Source: Adineta steineri
Lineage: Eukaryota; Rotifera; Eurotatoria; Adinetida; Adinetidae
Direction of reading: 5' to 3'
NCBI GenBank assembly: GCA_905250115.1
Contig: CAJNOI010000177.1
Span: 62,001-126,000, forward strand
Length of the DNA: 64,000 nt
Part shown: positions 46,198 through 56,500 of the stretch, piece after piece
Position numbering within the stretch: the stretch's first letter is position 1
How the letters are laid out: each line of letters starts with the position of its first letter
Translations under genes and position numbers: made by a program
Notes under the pieces: generated by a model
Databases searched by the model: none
Told to the model about the DNA's origin: nothing
Seen by the model: only the letters and a program-made list of their open reading frames with translations

Positions 46198-46803
46198 CGG
46201 TGACAGGAGTTTAAAAAATCACGCTTATAGTCAGAACTGCTTGTTGCGGCAAGGCTCTCTTTATAGAAAGTTATGAGAATGAAGATATATGCATTCAATA
46301 ATGAGCCAATTTCAATCTCGAATTCAGCCCTTTTTCTCTGAGACTATTTTTCTCGGAATAAAATCTTTAGAATCGTAGAGAGCTTGCAATTCTGGAGTAG
46401 ACAAAATAGTTTTCGGTGGACATGACCACGTACTTGACTGGTGAGGGCCACTATAAATAAAAATGGGATTTCTAAGATTCTCAGAACTGAACGAAAGATA
46501 AAAATGTCTTGAAAGGTCTGACTATGATGTTCCTAATAAATAGTCCTAACTCTTCAGATATGTTTAATTTTCCTTCATGAAAACACACATTTTTCCAATC
46601 AGTAAAAAGCGATCTGTGATTTGTGCAAGACAAAAAGAGCGGAATCTTAGAGTGATAGATTTTGTATGATTCTTTCGGATTCCAGAGATTCTTAAGATTT
46701 TTATAGGATTCCAAAAGATTCCTTATGATTCCATAGGATTCTCTTGAATACCATATAAATCCAGCAGACCTCAAATAAAGTTTCGAAACTTGTCAGGGAA
46801 GAA

Positions 46804-46870
46804 TGAGTGTGGGTGACAGCATTCTCCTTCCACTCATCCCAAAGTGCAACCACCGGCACCCACACCCTTA
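46804..46870. repeat. Hairpin element (GTGTGGGTG arm)
   Basis: GAGTGTGGGTGACAG on the left faces GGCACCCACACCCTTATC on the right, separated by about 35 nt. Confidence 0.6.
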
Positions 46871-48010
46871 TCGAGAGCAAATCTTCTTGAAACTTTTATC
46901 GATTATTATGGGTAACTAGTACTGCATACTAGCAAAGTTTCATGTTTATAGACAATCTTACTGATGAGAAACAGCAAAAACACTGCGGTATGTTTTTTAA
47001 AAAACTTTCCAGCAGCTAAACTTGATGTAAAAATGGCAAAAATTGCTATCTCTACAGTATTTTCATTATATATGGCGGACGAGTAAGTTTTTCTTTTGTC
47101 AATATAATTCTACTTCTGCACATGTCGGTAACTGAAATATATGAGGCATAACGCTAGTTCGATATAAGAAATTTGAGGATGCATGTAGATGAGGGTAAAA
47201 AAGAATGACATCCAAAAACAAACCCTACACTCTCGCCCTAGCTCTACAACGTAGGAGATGTTTCGAATGATTGGAAGATAGTTGAATATTTCGTGGTGGA
47301 AACTCCACAGACGTGATCAGATTTGAAAAGTATTTGGTGGCTTCTGTGTATTGTTAAGGCCCTCTAGTCTGATACTTTTTCGTGTTTGTGAAGGTCTTTG
47401 ATATCTTCGAGCTTCTCGTATTCCTGACATTTATTGAAATCTTCTAGATCTATACAAGTCCCTTTGATTCCGAGAGTTTCCTGCACCCCTTGATACCTTT
47501 TGGTTTCTTGATAATGTTAATATCCTTCAGATCTTTAGTATTCTTGGAATCTTCGAGTTCTGTGGGTTGCTTAGTATTCTTGAATTATTCTTTCTACTTC
47601 CAGGTCGACTCAGAATGTTTCATGTGCGTTTACTTTACTTTAATGTTTGAGTTGAAAATTCTTCAGGAGTTTAGGATTCACGAAATTTGAACACTACCGT
47701 AAAACAAATTCCAATCTATGACTGAACTAGGAGTATGACAATTTCATGCCAGCTCAGAAAGCGCAAATTAACTAGATTTAAGCTCTAGTTTAGAGTAAAT
47801 TCAGATTAACATTGCACAGTTGATAGGGAGAGCATACTCTCTCACAGCGAATTTCTAAACATATTCATCATATATAGGGGAGAAAAGTAGTAGAAAGATA
47901 AATATATTCTGTTATCGTGTGGCATGAGTGACTATATATAGTAGTCTTTAAGTAAACTAGACACTTCCACTATTTTCTTCATCTATATTTCCTTGCCAGT
48001 TTCCGTCAAA

Positions 48011-48073
48011 AACAGAAGGGTGGGTGTGAATGTCTTTTATACTGCTCACACGCTCATCCGCACCCACACTGTT
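48011..48073. repeat. Hairpin element just upstream of a type II membrane protein gene
   Basis: AACAGAAGGGTGGGTGTGAA on the left faces CGCACCCACACTGTT on the right, across a 30-nt spacer. Confidence 0.65.
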
Positions 48074-48268
48074 CCGTGTCGGATCCAATCGGATTGGTCT
48101 ACCTGGGTATAGCTTAATTTTCCTTTATTATAGATTCTATACCATATATTTAAAGTATCTAAACATAAAAAAGGATTAATGCCAAACCGTAACAAAGTAA
48201 AGGATCTTAATGTTATGTGCCAGATGAACTAGTCTTGTCTGCTTTTATTATTTCAGCCTCAATCAATT

Positions 48269-51002
48269 ATGCTTCATCCGAGAATACAAACAACAACTGT
48301 GCAGTTGAACACAGAGTATGACTATTGTAACAATATCATTTAATAAAGAAATATTTTTTATACTAGAAATCCTCCTAATCGGAAGGAAAAATATATCTGG
48401 ATTATTGTATTAATCATAGCTGCCATATTGTTTATAGCAGGAATTACATATTTATTCACTATCAAAGAAAAGGAGAACGTAAAAATTATGCCATTTTCAT
48501 CAACAACAGCTGCAACCGCGATAATAACAGAACCAGGTATAGTTTCGATTAAAGAAACGGTTAATGCAATCTCTGTGAGATTTAAGTCTGAAACATGAAC
48601 TGAGTCCTTTCATCTTGTTTATGTTTAATTATTGTGTCTTTCACAGTCGATAAAAAACAACGCGTTTGGTATCTGTTATAACCTTTAATATCAATTCATA
48701 CTATTCAATAATTAATCAATATTAATTAAAATCCATGAATTGTCTTTTCTCTTTTTCATAGAGAAGAGTCTAGCAAATAGAAATTGTTTGTTTCTGTGTC
48801 CGCACTTGACTGATTTGTCAAAAATTCATCTGATATTGAAGAGCAATCGAGAGTGCAGAATTCGAATTTGAAGTTAGCTTTTTGAAATCTTTCTATGAGC
48901 ATTGACCAAAAGGCATTTGAGAATAGGGAACTTAAATTGGAGGTTAATTTATCTAAATTGTATAAATAAATATTTTGCTAAAATTTCAGAAATATGACTT
49001 CTACGAGAACAAGCTGAGTGAGTCCACATACGAGCGTTACTTGCTTAGTTAGGTAATTATAATTGAATAGTATCCGTTAACAAAACTAAAAGTCGTCATA
49101 TTGTGTATAGTCTATAACTTGTTTGTAACCGTATTTATCCTCATCTGAGAGAATCCTTGAGAACGAACGAAAGAGTAGATAATATTCTATGTACTTAGTC
49201 TGCTACATGAGAATGTTCAATATATTCTTGACAGATATTCTGCATCTTTTAGTAAATGTACAGTGCAGAAACTTTATTTGTTTGATTATCTCGAATGAAA
49301 TACTTTCTCAAACTGTCACGGTGTGGCAAAGCATCATTTTACAACTATAAATAGATAAGTGTAATATATGACAGATCAATTTACCTCGGACAATCCGTTT
49401 TTATTATTCAGTTTTGTTTCATACATGCAACAAATTTTATTACGATAGAGAATGGTTCCTATTTCCAAAAGTTACACATTCCGAAATCGCTCGACCCACC
49501 CAACTTAACATCATTCAATTCAAGAATTCCTTGCATTCGATTCCTACCAATACCGGAATCCTTTCATCAATTGATATCCATGTAAGCCGTGACATAGCCA
49601 ACACTGCGGAATTCCGGAATTCGTGTATTTCTCGGAATTCCTGCGCTTTCTGGAATTGAAAAAGTATGTTTCATGACAAAAAGATCGTGCTGACTGATTG
49701 ATTCGATTCCGTAGCGGAATTTGTGCACACCCGAAACCGCTAGGAATGGGTAGGAATTCTTGTTTATTTATGGGTATTCTGGAATGGGCAGCATTTATGC
49801 CTACCGACCAAGCCTCCCACACACCCACACTATTGTGCTTGCTTTCATGTTAGGCCTTACATAAATATCAATAGACCAAGCAATTCCGGAATTGGCAGGA
49901 ATGACCCGGAATTCCTGGTCATTGCTTGTTTATGCAATTCCGGAATTGCCAAACGGAATCGCATATTCATCTTCATGTTAAGCCTTACATAAATATCAAC
50001 AGACCAAGCAATTCCGGAAAGCGCAGGGATTCCGGGAAATGCATGAATTCCGGAATTGAATGATGTTAAGTTGGGTGGGTCAAGCGATTCCGGAATGTAT
50101 ATAACTTTCCGGAATAGAATGACTGCTCTTGTAATAGATAAATTCTGAATAGATTACTATATCAATGCCTCCGAGCGAATTATATGCTCTCCTTTTCTGC
50201 ATTATTTTATATTCTGTATAGAGATATCTTGTTTAGAATTGAGACAAGTTTATCATAGAAAGCTCTGATCATCGCAAAAAACGATCGAAACGATCAGCTA
50301 AATGGTGGAGGCAGGATTTGTTTGCTTACAGAGTTCACAAAAGAATTTACTTTTTAGAAGAATTTATTTTGAAAAACTTTTTGAATTATATTAATGAAAC
50401 GTCAATTGAAAAACAGATAAACTTAGTGGACGTTTTCTACTGTTTTATTTTCAAATGTTTTTGTAGTTCCAATATTACTGACCGCTGTTAATGGGTCGAT
50501 TGAAGGTATATACTCTACAAACATCGGTGGCCCTAGCTATTTAGGCAGCCCACCTTTCTCTTCGGGCATTCAACAGGGAGCAGAGGCGTATCGAGCATGC
50601 GATGGTGATATATCAACAAAATATCGAAATTTTGGATCCTGTTTTCAAGAAGTTCTTGCCACGAACTGTGGTTTGAATACTGGTTTCTATCTCGAATTAC
50701 AACGTGGTCTAACGTTAGTTACTGGATTACGAGTGTGCACTGCTGATTTCCCTTCAGAATATGATCCATTTGTTGTGTCTTTAGAAGGAAGTAATCTGTC
50801 CAGAGACAATCTTACTCATGGTACTAGTTGGACTCTGATATACAATGGTGCAAGTGGACTCCACACAGATCCTGGTCGAAAGAGTTGTGGGCCAATACAA
50901 TTTTTCAACAATACAATTCAATATAAGAGTTATCGATTTCTTGTGTCTCATAAACGTGGAATAGCAGACAGTGTTCAGTATTCTGAAGTAAAGCTGTATT
51001 AA
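48269..51002 (+). CDS. Type II membrane protein with a galactose-binding-like extracellular domain
   Basis: Exons 48269-48315, 48367-48536 and 50467-51002 close in frame at 250 aa. The N-terminal exon may extend upstream, since an acceptor-like TTTCAG lies at 48,251-48,256. One membrane anchor (YIWIIVLIIAAILFIAGITY) at residues about 25-44 is followed by a Thr/Ser/Ala linker. The last exon encodes about 175 aa with a beta-sandwich look: GAEAYRACDGDISTKYRNFG, NTGFYLELQRG, DPFVVSLEGSNL, YKSYRFLVSHKRG, SVQYSEVKLY. This resembles discoidin/F5-8-type carbohydrate-binding domains in pattern and is a family I associate with bdelloids. It has a role in surface binding by inference. The second intron is 1,930 bp, far longer than any other intron here, and contains a foldback element. 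Splice phases match across it. Confidence 0.7.
48537..50466. other. Exceptionally long intron
   Basis: Donor G|GTATAG at 48,537 and acceptor TTGTAG at 50,461-50,466, with matching phase. Nearly all other introns in the window are below 100 bp. The interior holds the foldback element at 49,449-50,132 and otherwise AT-rich sequence. Confidence 0.65.
49449..50132. mobile_element. Foldback element with long inverted repeats and AATTCCGGAATT core
   Basis: The outer arms are inverted repeats of at least 80 bp each (49,449-49,545 versus 50,030-50,132). Both include GACCCACCCAACTTAACATC and its complement almost exactly. The interior has two direct copies of a roughly 125-bp unit, beginning with TTACATAAATATCAAYAGAC at 49,858 and 49,984, and a dozen GGAATTCC/CCGGAATT palindromes. 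There is no coding capacity. A CCCACACACCCACAC tract at 49,815-49,830 resembles the hairpin family. Confidence 0.8.
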
Positions 51003-51349
51003 TTATAATTCAGTTCTTCAGTTTTACGATTAAATGAAGATATATTTCATTACATAGTCTATATATTCTCTCATTTTGCTTGACATTTTATTCTAATATT
51101 CTTGCATGACGTGTTTGTTTTTATTATTGATTCATTACTTTAGTGATTATTATTGCTTATGCTTCTCTATTCAAGCTTCTTCATATCGATATTAATTAAT
51201 CATTGTTTTCACTAATCCATGTGTAAGTCAAAAGTCTGTATTTAATAAATAAAACATCTCATAAGTCACATTTTGTCCTTTTATGAAAGGGTGTGGGTGG
51301 ATAAGAAGATTACCCACTACCAATCACATCCACTTATATCCACACTCAC
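51003..51349. other. Intergenic up to assembly gap, ending in a G/C-rich arm
   Basis: 3' flank of the type II membrane gene. From 51,286 it reads AAGGGTGTGGGTGGATAAG, then C-rich arms (CACATCCACTTATATCCACA) right up to the run of Ns. Confidence 0.6.
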
Positions 51350-51449
51350 NNNNNNNNNNNNNNNNNNNNNNNNNNNNNNNNNNNNNNNNNNNNNNNNNNN
51401 NNNNNNNNNNNNNNNNNNNNNNNNNNNNNNNNNNNNNNNNNNNNNNNNN
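51350..51449. other. Assembly gap (100 Ns)
   Basis: Exactly 100 unknown bases, a conventional scaffold spacer. True length and contiguity across it are unknown, so features on its two sides should not be assumed adjacent. Confidence 0.99.
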
Positions 51450-52458
51450 ATTCATAATAAGATTAACAAATATATCACCGGATGAATATAATAATGCATC
51501 AGAAATAAAATATTCAAATAAAACATTTTGTGTTAAATAACAATTAGCACCAAATACACCTGTAAGACGTTTATCATTTATAATTAATGGCATTGTTTTT
51601 GTAAATTTATTTCGAACAATATCAGATGAAAATGAAGATAATTTTAAAATTAATTTCCAATAATCACAGACACTTTTTGCTAAGAAAAAAAAACAGAAGA
51701 AAATAAAAAAATGAAATTCAAGTTATTTTTGTTTTACCATTTGATGGATTATATAAACATGTTCGAGCTTTATTAAGAACATTAAGAATAGCACAAGCAC
51801 ATTCATCATTATTTTCTCCATCAACAAAATCATTCATTCGATCATAAACAAGTTTAACAAGATCGTCTTCATTGTTACTTGTTGATGAACAAAGTGGTAA
51901 TAATTCACCAATTAAATCAAAACTTGCTGCTAAACTCATCGGACTAAATAATCAAGTTTTTTTTATTTAAAGAAGAAGAAGAAGATTCTTTCTAATTACC
52001 GTCTTAATTTATCGATTAGATGAATAATTCGTCTTGTTAATCGTTCATAATTATTAGTTTTGTCAATCATTTTTAAAAGTAATTCACATGTTTTCGTATA
52101 AAGTTGTTCATTAAATAAATCCATTGTTAATAATAAATCAGTTATCCATTGTCGAATATTATTTTCAAATAGAGACAAATTATTTTCTAATAAAAGTGTT
52201 TCAACAAAACATAATTCTGTTTGTGTTTGTTCAACAAAAAGAAATAATTTTAATAGAACAGAAACATTTTCAAGACGAATTATTAAACGTGTTAATATAC
52301 GAGTTAAATCATCACTTCCAATTGTTACTTTATCACCACTTTTTAACATAAAATTTATATATTCATTTATAGTATTTGTTAATTCATTCGAATTTATTTG
52401 ACAATGAATATTGTATAAAAATTCCAAATAACAATATTGGGTTAATGAACAATTATTT
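51450..52458 (-). pseudogene. Unrecognised helical-repeat protein, internal exons only
   Basis: Three exons on the minus strand are joined by clean GT/AG introns. The first is about 52,458 down to 52,004 (NNCSLTQYCYLEFLYNIH; KLFLFVEQTQTELCFVETL). The second is 51,953 to about 51,741 (MSLAASFDLIGELLPLC; ARTCLYNPSN). The third is about 51,680 into the gap (AKSVCDYWKLILKL; MPLIINDKRLTGVFG). Phases fit: R|PMSLAAS, and N|AKSVCDYW. The product is about 290 residues of all-helical, ARM/HEAT-like sequence. The 3' end is lost in the gap. An acceptor (TTGTATAG) precedes the first visible exon, but I find no upstream exon within the next kilobase, where a TAF10-like fragment and the broken end of the THADA gene lie. 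It is therefore truncated at both ends here. I cannot name the family. Confidence 0.5.
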
Positions 52459-53534
52459 CTATACAAATAAAAAAATTTATTTATTAGAAATATTTCATGA
52501 AAGGCCTTTCTCGTCGAATTGGTATTTCTAATAGAGCTAAAGACTTTCTTCAAAAATTATCTCTGCTAGACTCTCTCTCTCTACGAGAAAGAGAATATTT
52601 GTGCCTATGTTTAGAAAAATGAAACAACGTTATCGCTATGCAATAACATGATAAATTCCCGCATAACTATGGATGAAAACTTGATTACATCATTTGAAAT
52701 AGTTTGATTTTTGGCGCTGCTTGTGATTTTCCACACAGCCAATATTATCGGATAAAAGATGCGGTGCGAAAGCAATTTTTTTATAACTGATCTATTCAGA
52801 GATACGCAATTATCACTCTAAAAGTACGTAAAATTGACACTATTCAACTAGTTTTTGTTAATAAATATTCTTTGATTTTAATAGACATTAATTCAAACTA
52901 TGAATCAATCTAATGATTATGCTCAATGCAATGGTGCTAAGGAAGCAAACGAATTTAGGACTACGAGTCAACCAGCTGATGAATTGCTGAATGCTTTACT
53001 GGATTATACTTCTCATCAATTAATACCTGACTCAACTATACAATCATCAAATTCTTATTCTTCAGGTAAACATACTATATAATTTTTTTTTTTTTCAATT
53101 TCTTATAATATATAATTTATACAGGAGTACAATCCGGGTAGAATTGAAAAGTCAAGAAGAAAATGTGCTTATTGTATTCTGAAACGTATTCCATAACTTT
53201 CAACGAAAAATCAATGCAAGCGATCAGATCATATTTTTTAATGTTTTATTTTTTAGTATATTTTCTAATAAATATCTATACATATAAAGAAGTAACGCTT
53301 GTCTGAAGACTCGCTCAGCTCTTTCTCGTAGAAACGATTATGAAAAATGATAGTTTGCTTTTTCTACGTGATAAAATAAAATAAAGCTGAATACGAACTG
53401 ATAAATACACCATTGAAGTGATGAAAGCATTTCTTGTAAAGTATATGTTGGATCAAGATGAAATACAAGATGATGTTTTTTCATTGATAGAAATATTGCA
53501 TTGATCTATTGAATTAAAAATAAATATTTTCTTT
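52459..53534. other. Region between two broken minus-strand genes
   Basis: Holds a TAF10-like fragment (52,900-53,082). A (CT)n-like tract occurs near 52,568-52,582. Nothing else coding seen. Confidence 0.5.
52900..53082 (+). pseudogene. Possible TAF10-like N-terminal fragment
   Basis: A 60-codon frame (MNQSNDYAQCNGAKEANEF, then ADELLNALLDYTSHQLIPDS) resembles the start of the TAF10 histone-fold region, where TFIID/SAGA subunits read roughly FLMQLEDYTPTIPD. A splice donor (TCAG|GTAAAC) follows SSG near 53,066, and a possible acceptor (ATACAG) at about 53,126, but continuing there gives a stop after five residues. The histone fold itself is absent. It may be a gene fragment or a small unrelated gene. 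Confidence 0.3.
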
Positions 53535-56500
53535 CTAATAATTAATAGAATTTACTTGTAATAGACGACCATGAAGAGTATTTTGTCTCAAATGATCTTT
53601 TGATACTTTCATTAATTGTTTTATTTGTTGATGAATTATAGTTGAATATTGATCATGATGAATTAAAGCTAAAAGAGCTTTTGATGAATGTTCACGTATA
53701 CGTAATAATGGAGATTCTTCACATTTTATAACAAATGGTAAAAGTTTATCTAATGTTAATGAACAATCAATTCCATCTAATGGACTTGGATAAAGTCGAC
53801 GAAGAATTAATAATATTGCAAATAAACATGACGATGATAAAGATTCAATTGATGAACGAGTACTAAAATACAAAAGAATGAATTTCTTTTGACAAAAAAA
53901 CAAACAAAGAACTAACCTTGTTGTTTGTTGTAATTGTTGATAAAATAAATGAAATAATGATGGATATTTATTAAAGAATTCTCTTGACGTCATACTATTT
54001 TTCTTTGATATATTTTCTTCTCCATCTTTTGTTTTTGATGGACCAAATATTCTTTGAACAATTGTTGATAATAATAATGTTGCACTATTTCGTATCATCC
54101 ATATTGATGATGTAAATCCAGTTATGGATAAATGAAGACCACGTTCAATATATGGTAAAACATCATTTGCAAATCGTTGATTACGATAAAATGAACGAGC
54201 TGTATTATATGCATGGATCTATTAACAAAACAAATATTTAATTGATATCAAATAGAATGATATAAAGGATCTTGTCAGAAAAATCATTCAAAATCGATTA
54301 TTATCTCAATTCATCGTAATAATTACGGACACTTTGATTTTTTCGATTATAATCTGATTTTTACCGAGTCTTTTTATATGGGTAGAGGCTTAATCACTTC
54401 TGACAGTTTGCTTGTCAATTAAATCTGAATACCTTTCGACTATTTTCTAATGTTTGTCCCTCAACTTGTATTGTATCAGGATCATTTTGAATAATATTTA
54501 ATAGTGTATCCATTAATTTGGCTACATATGTTCTTTGTTGTCCTCGTTGTTTAATTGGTTCATCAGTTAATATCGATTGAAGATAAAAAGGTAAACCACC
54601 TGATCGTCGTGTTAAACATAGTTTATTTTTATCTAAACTATTTTCTTCAACCATCTTAATACCATTTTCAATCCATTCAATTGGTAAGTTACATAATTCT
54701 TTACAACTTGAACTAAAAAAATATTTTATTAAAATAAACAGAAAATATAAAATAAATTTTCGTATACTTCCAGAGTTGTTCACAGATAATAACAAAACCA
54801 GTATAAGCTAATTCATATGCACCACAATGACGTGATTTTAATAATTGTTCCATAAAATAATTACATATAACATCAATCTAAATAAATCAAAATGTTTTTT
54901 ATTTTATTTGAAATAATTCCAATGAAATACTTGTGTTAAGCTAATAAATCGATATTGATCTTTATTTTCAATAAATTTTATTCCAATTTGTCCCAAACGA
55001 CTGAATAATAAAGAAATTTCTTTGATTGTTCTCCAACAACATACTAATAACATTTGTGATGTTATTTGACTATTACACTCTTCATCTTTTTCATTAACTT
55101 AAATAAAGAAATTAAATTCAAACAAGAATAAAAGAAAAAGTAAACCTACTATCAGTTAATTCCATTGGTAACATGCCTTCAGGTGATGATGTACTTACAA
55201 CTGGACCAGTTATTGACGCTATTTCTAAACTCATTTCAATTAAATGAGCAAATAAATCTCTCCATTGATTTATTTCATCTTGTTTATCATATCTAAATAA
55301 GATAAAAACATTTTTTTTATTTCTGTAAATGTTATTTAATTGAATTTACTTATCACCAATGAAGATATTTAAAAGTGCATTAATACCACTTAAACATCCA
55401 TACATCGGTCCATTTTTTGCAGCTTGATATAAATTAGTTTTGGCTTGTTTAACTTCATTATCTAATCTTTTTGTTATATGATTAATTAATAAATAAATTT
55501 GATCATTTTCATTTTTATTCTCGGAATGAATTAATTGAGAAAGATTTTTTAAATTGATTTGTGCAATACATTGAACAAGTGTAGCACCAGTTGCTGTTTC
55601 AGGTGGTTGAGTACTGGATAATAATTGTAAGATTCGATCAAATAATACTTCAACGCGAAGGTCAATATTATTATTCTTGACATACTTTTAAAATAGAAAA
55701 GAGAAGAAAAGAAAAAAAACATCAAGCACTATATATATATATATATATTTTTGTTTTATCGCTTCGAAATATTTCAGCGTAGTCAGTTGTTTTTTTTTTC
55801 ATCTATAAATCACTAATAATTTTCGCCTTAGCTTTAGATAAAAACAAAAATATGTCGTTGGAATGTGAAGAAAAAGATTGGATGATTGAATTAGGTGTTC
55901 GACCTAATAAAATGTCTCCAATTGATCCACCTTCAATTAATAATAATAATAATGAAGATTATTCTCGTCTTTTATCATCAATGTATGCAATGACCTTAGG
56001 AGAAAATTTATTCTCACATAATATCGATCCGTATATTCTTGAACATATTGAAATGGAAAAAGAATTTATGGAACAAGATGATTTAGCTTTAGTTTGGTCC
56101 GATGATATTTCATTAACATTATGTTTCTTAGCAAGTTTAGCTCATCATGGTGATTATTCTCAAGATCATTTATTAAAAAGATATTTTCAATGGTGGATGA
56201 ATGGGTAAACAAAACTAATTTTTTGTTTAATTATAAAATAAATAAATGAAAATGTTTTTCTTTTGTAGTTATATGTGTCCAGCAGGTCATTGTTTTACCC
56301 CACGTGTTCATCTTAAAAAATCAATTGATTTATTTGGTGAAACTCAAGCTGCTCAAGCATTAGGTATTGCAGTTGATATGGATAGAAAAACGAGTAAATT
56401 AATTGCAACACCTTCATCATTACTTCGATTATCTCCAATCGGTTATTTCTATTGTAAACATTCTTATTCAAAACGTTTAGAAATAACAAAAGATTTAGTT

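Larger units (their letters stand above)
44575..48256. other. Gene-poor region with minisatellite, degenerate arrays and hairpins
   Basis: About 3.7 kb with no supported gene. It contains a four-copy 91-bp minisatellite (45,151-45,513), a degenerate GATTCC-rich stretch (46,665-46,755), a TTCTTG/CTTCGAG-rich stretch (47,400-47,600), and hairpin elements at 46,136-46,197, 46,804-46,870 and 48,011-48,073. Reading frames here are short and repeat-derived. Confidence 0.6.

Noticed and set aside
46481-46774. 97-codon minus-strand frame
   Set aside because: Built from the degenerate GATTCC array; translation is repetitive (ESYGII, ESYKNL) and not a domain.
51273-51593. Frames spanning the N run
   Set aside because: They cross unknown sequence. 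Only the minus-strand exon on the right side of the gap is supported.
51450-52458. Minus-strand exons considered as the THADA C-terminus
   Set aside because: Sequence does not resemble the expected THADA C-terminal region as I know it, and the linking intron would be over 1 kb. Kept as a separate unknown, though not fully excluded.
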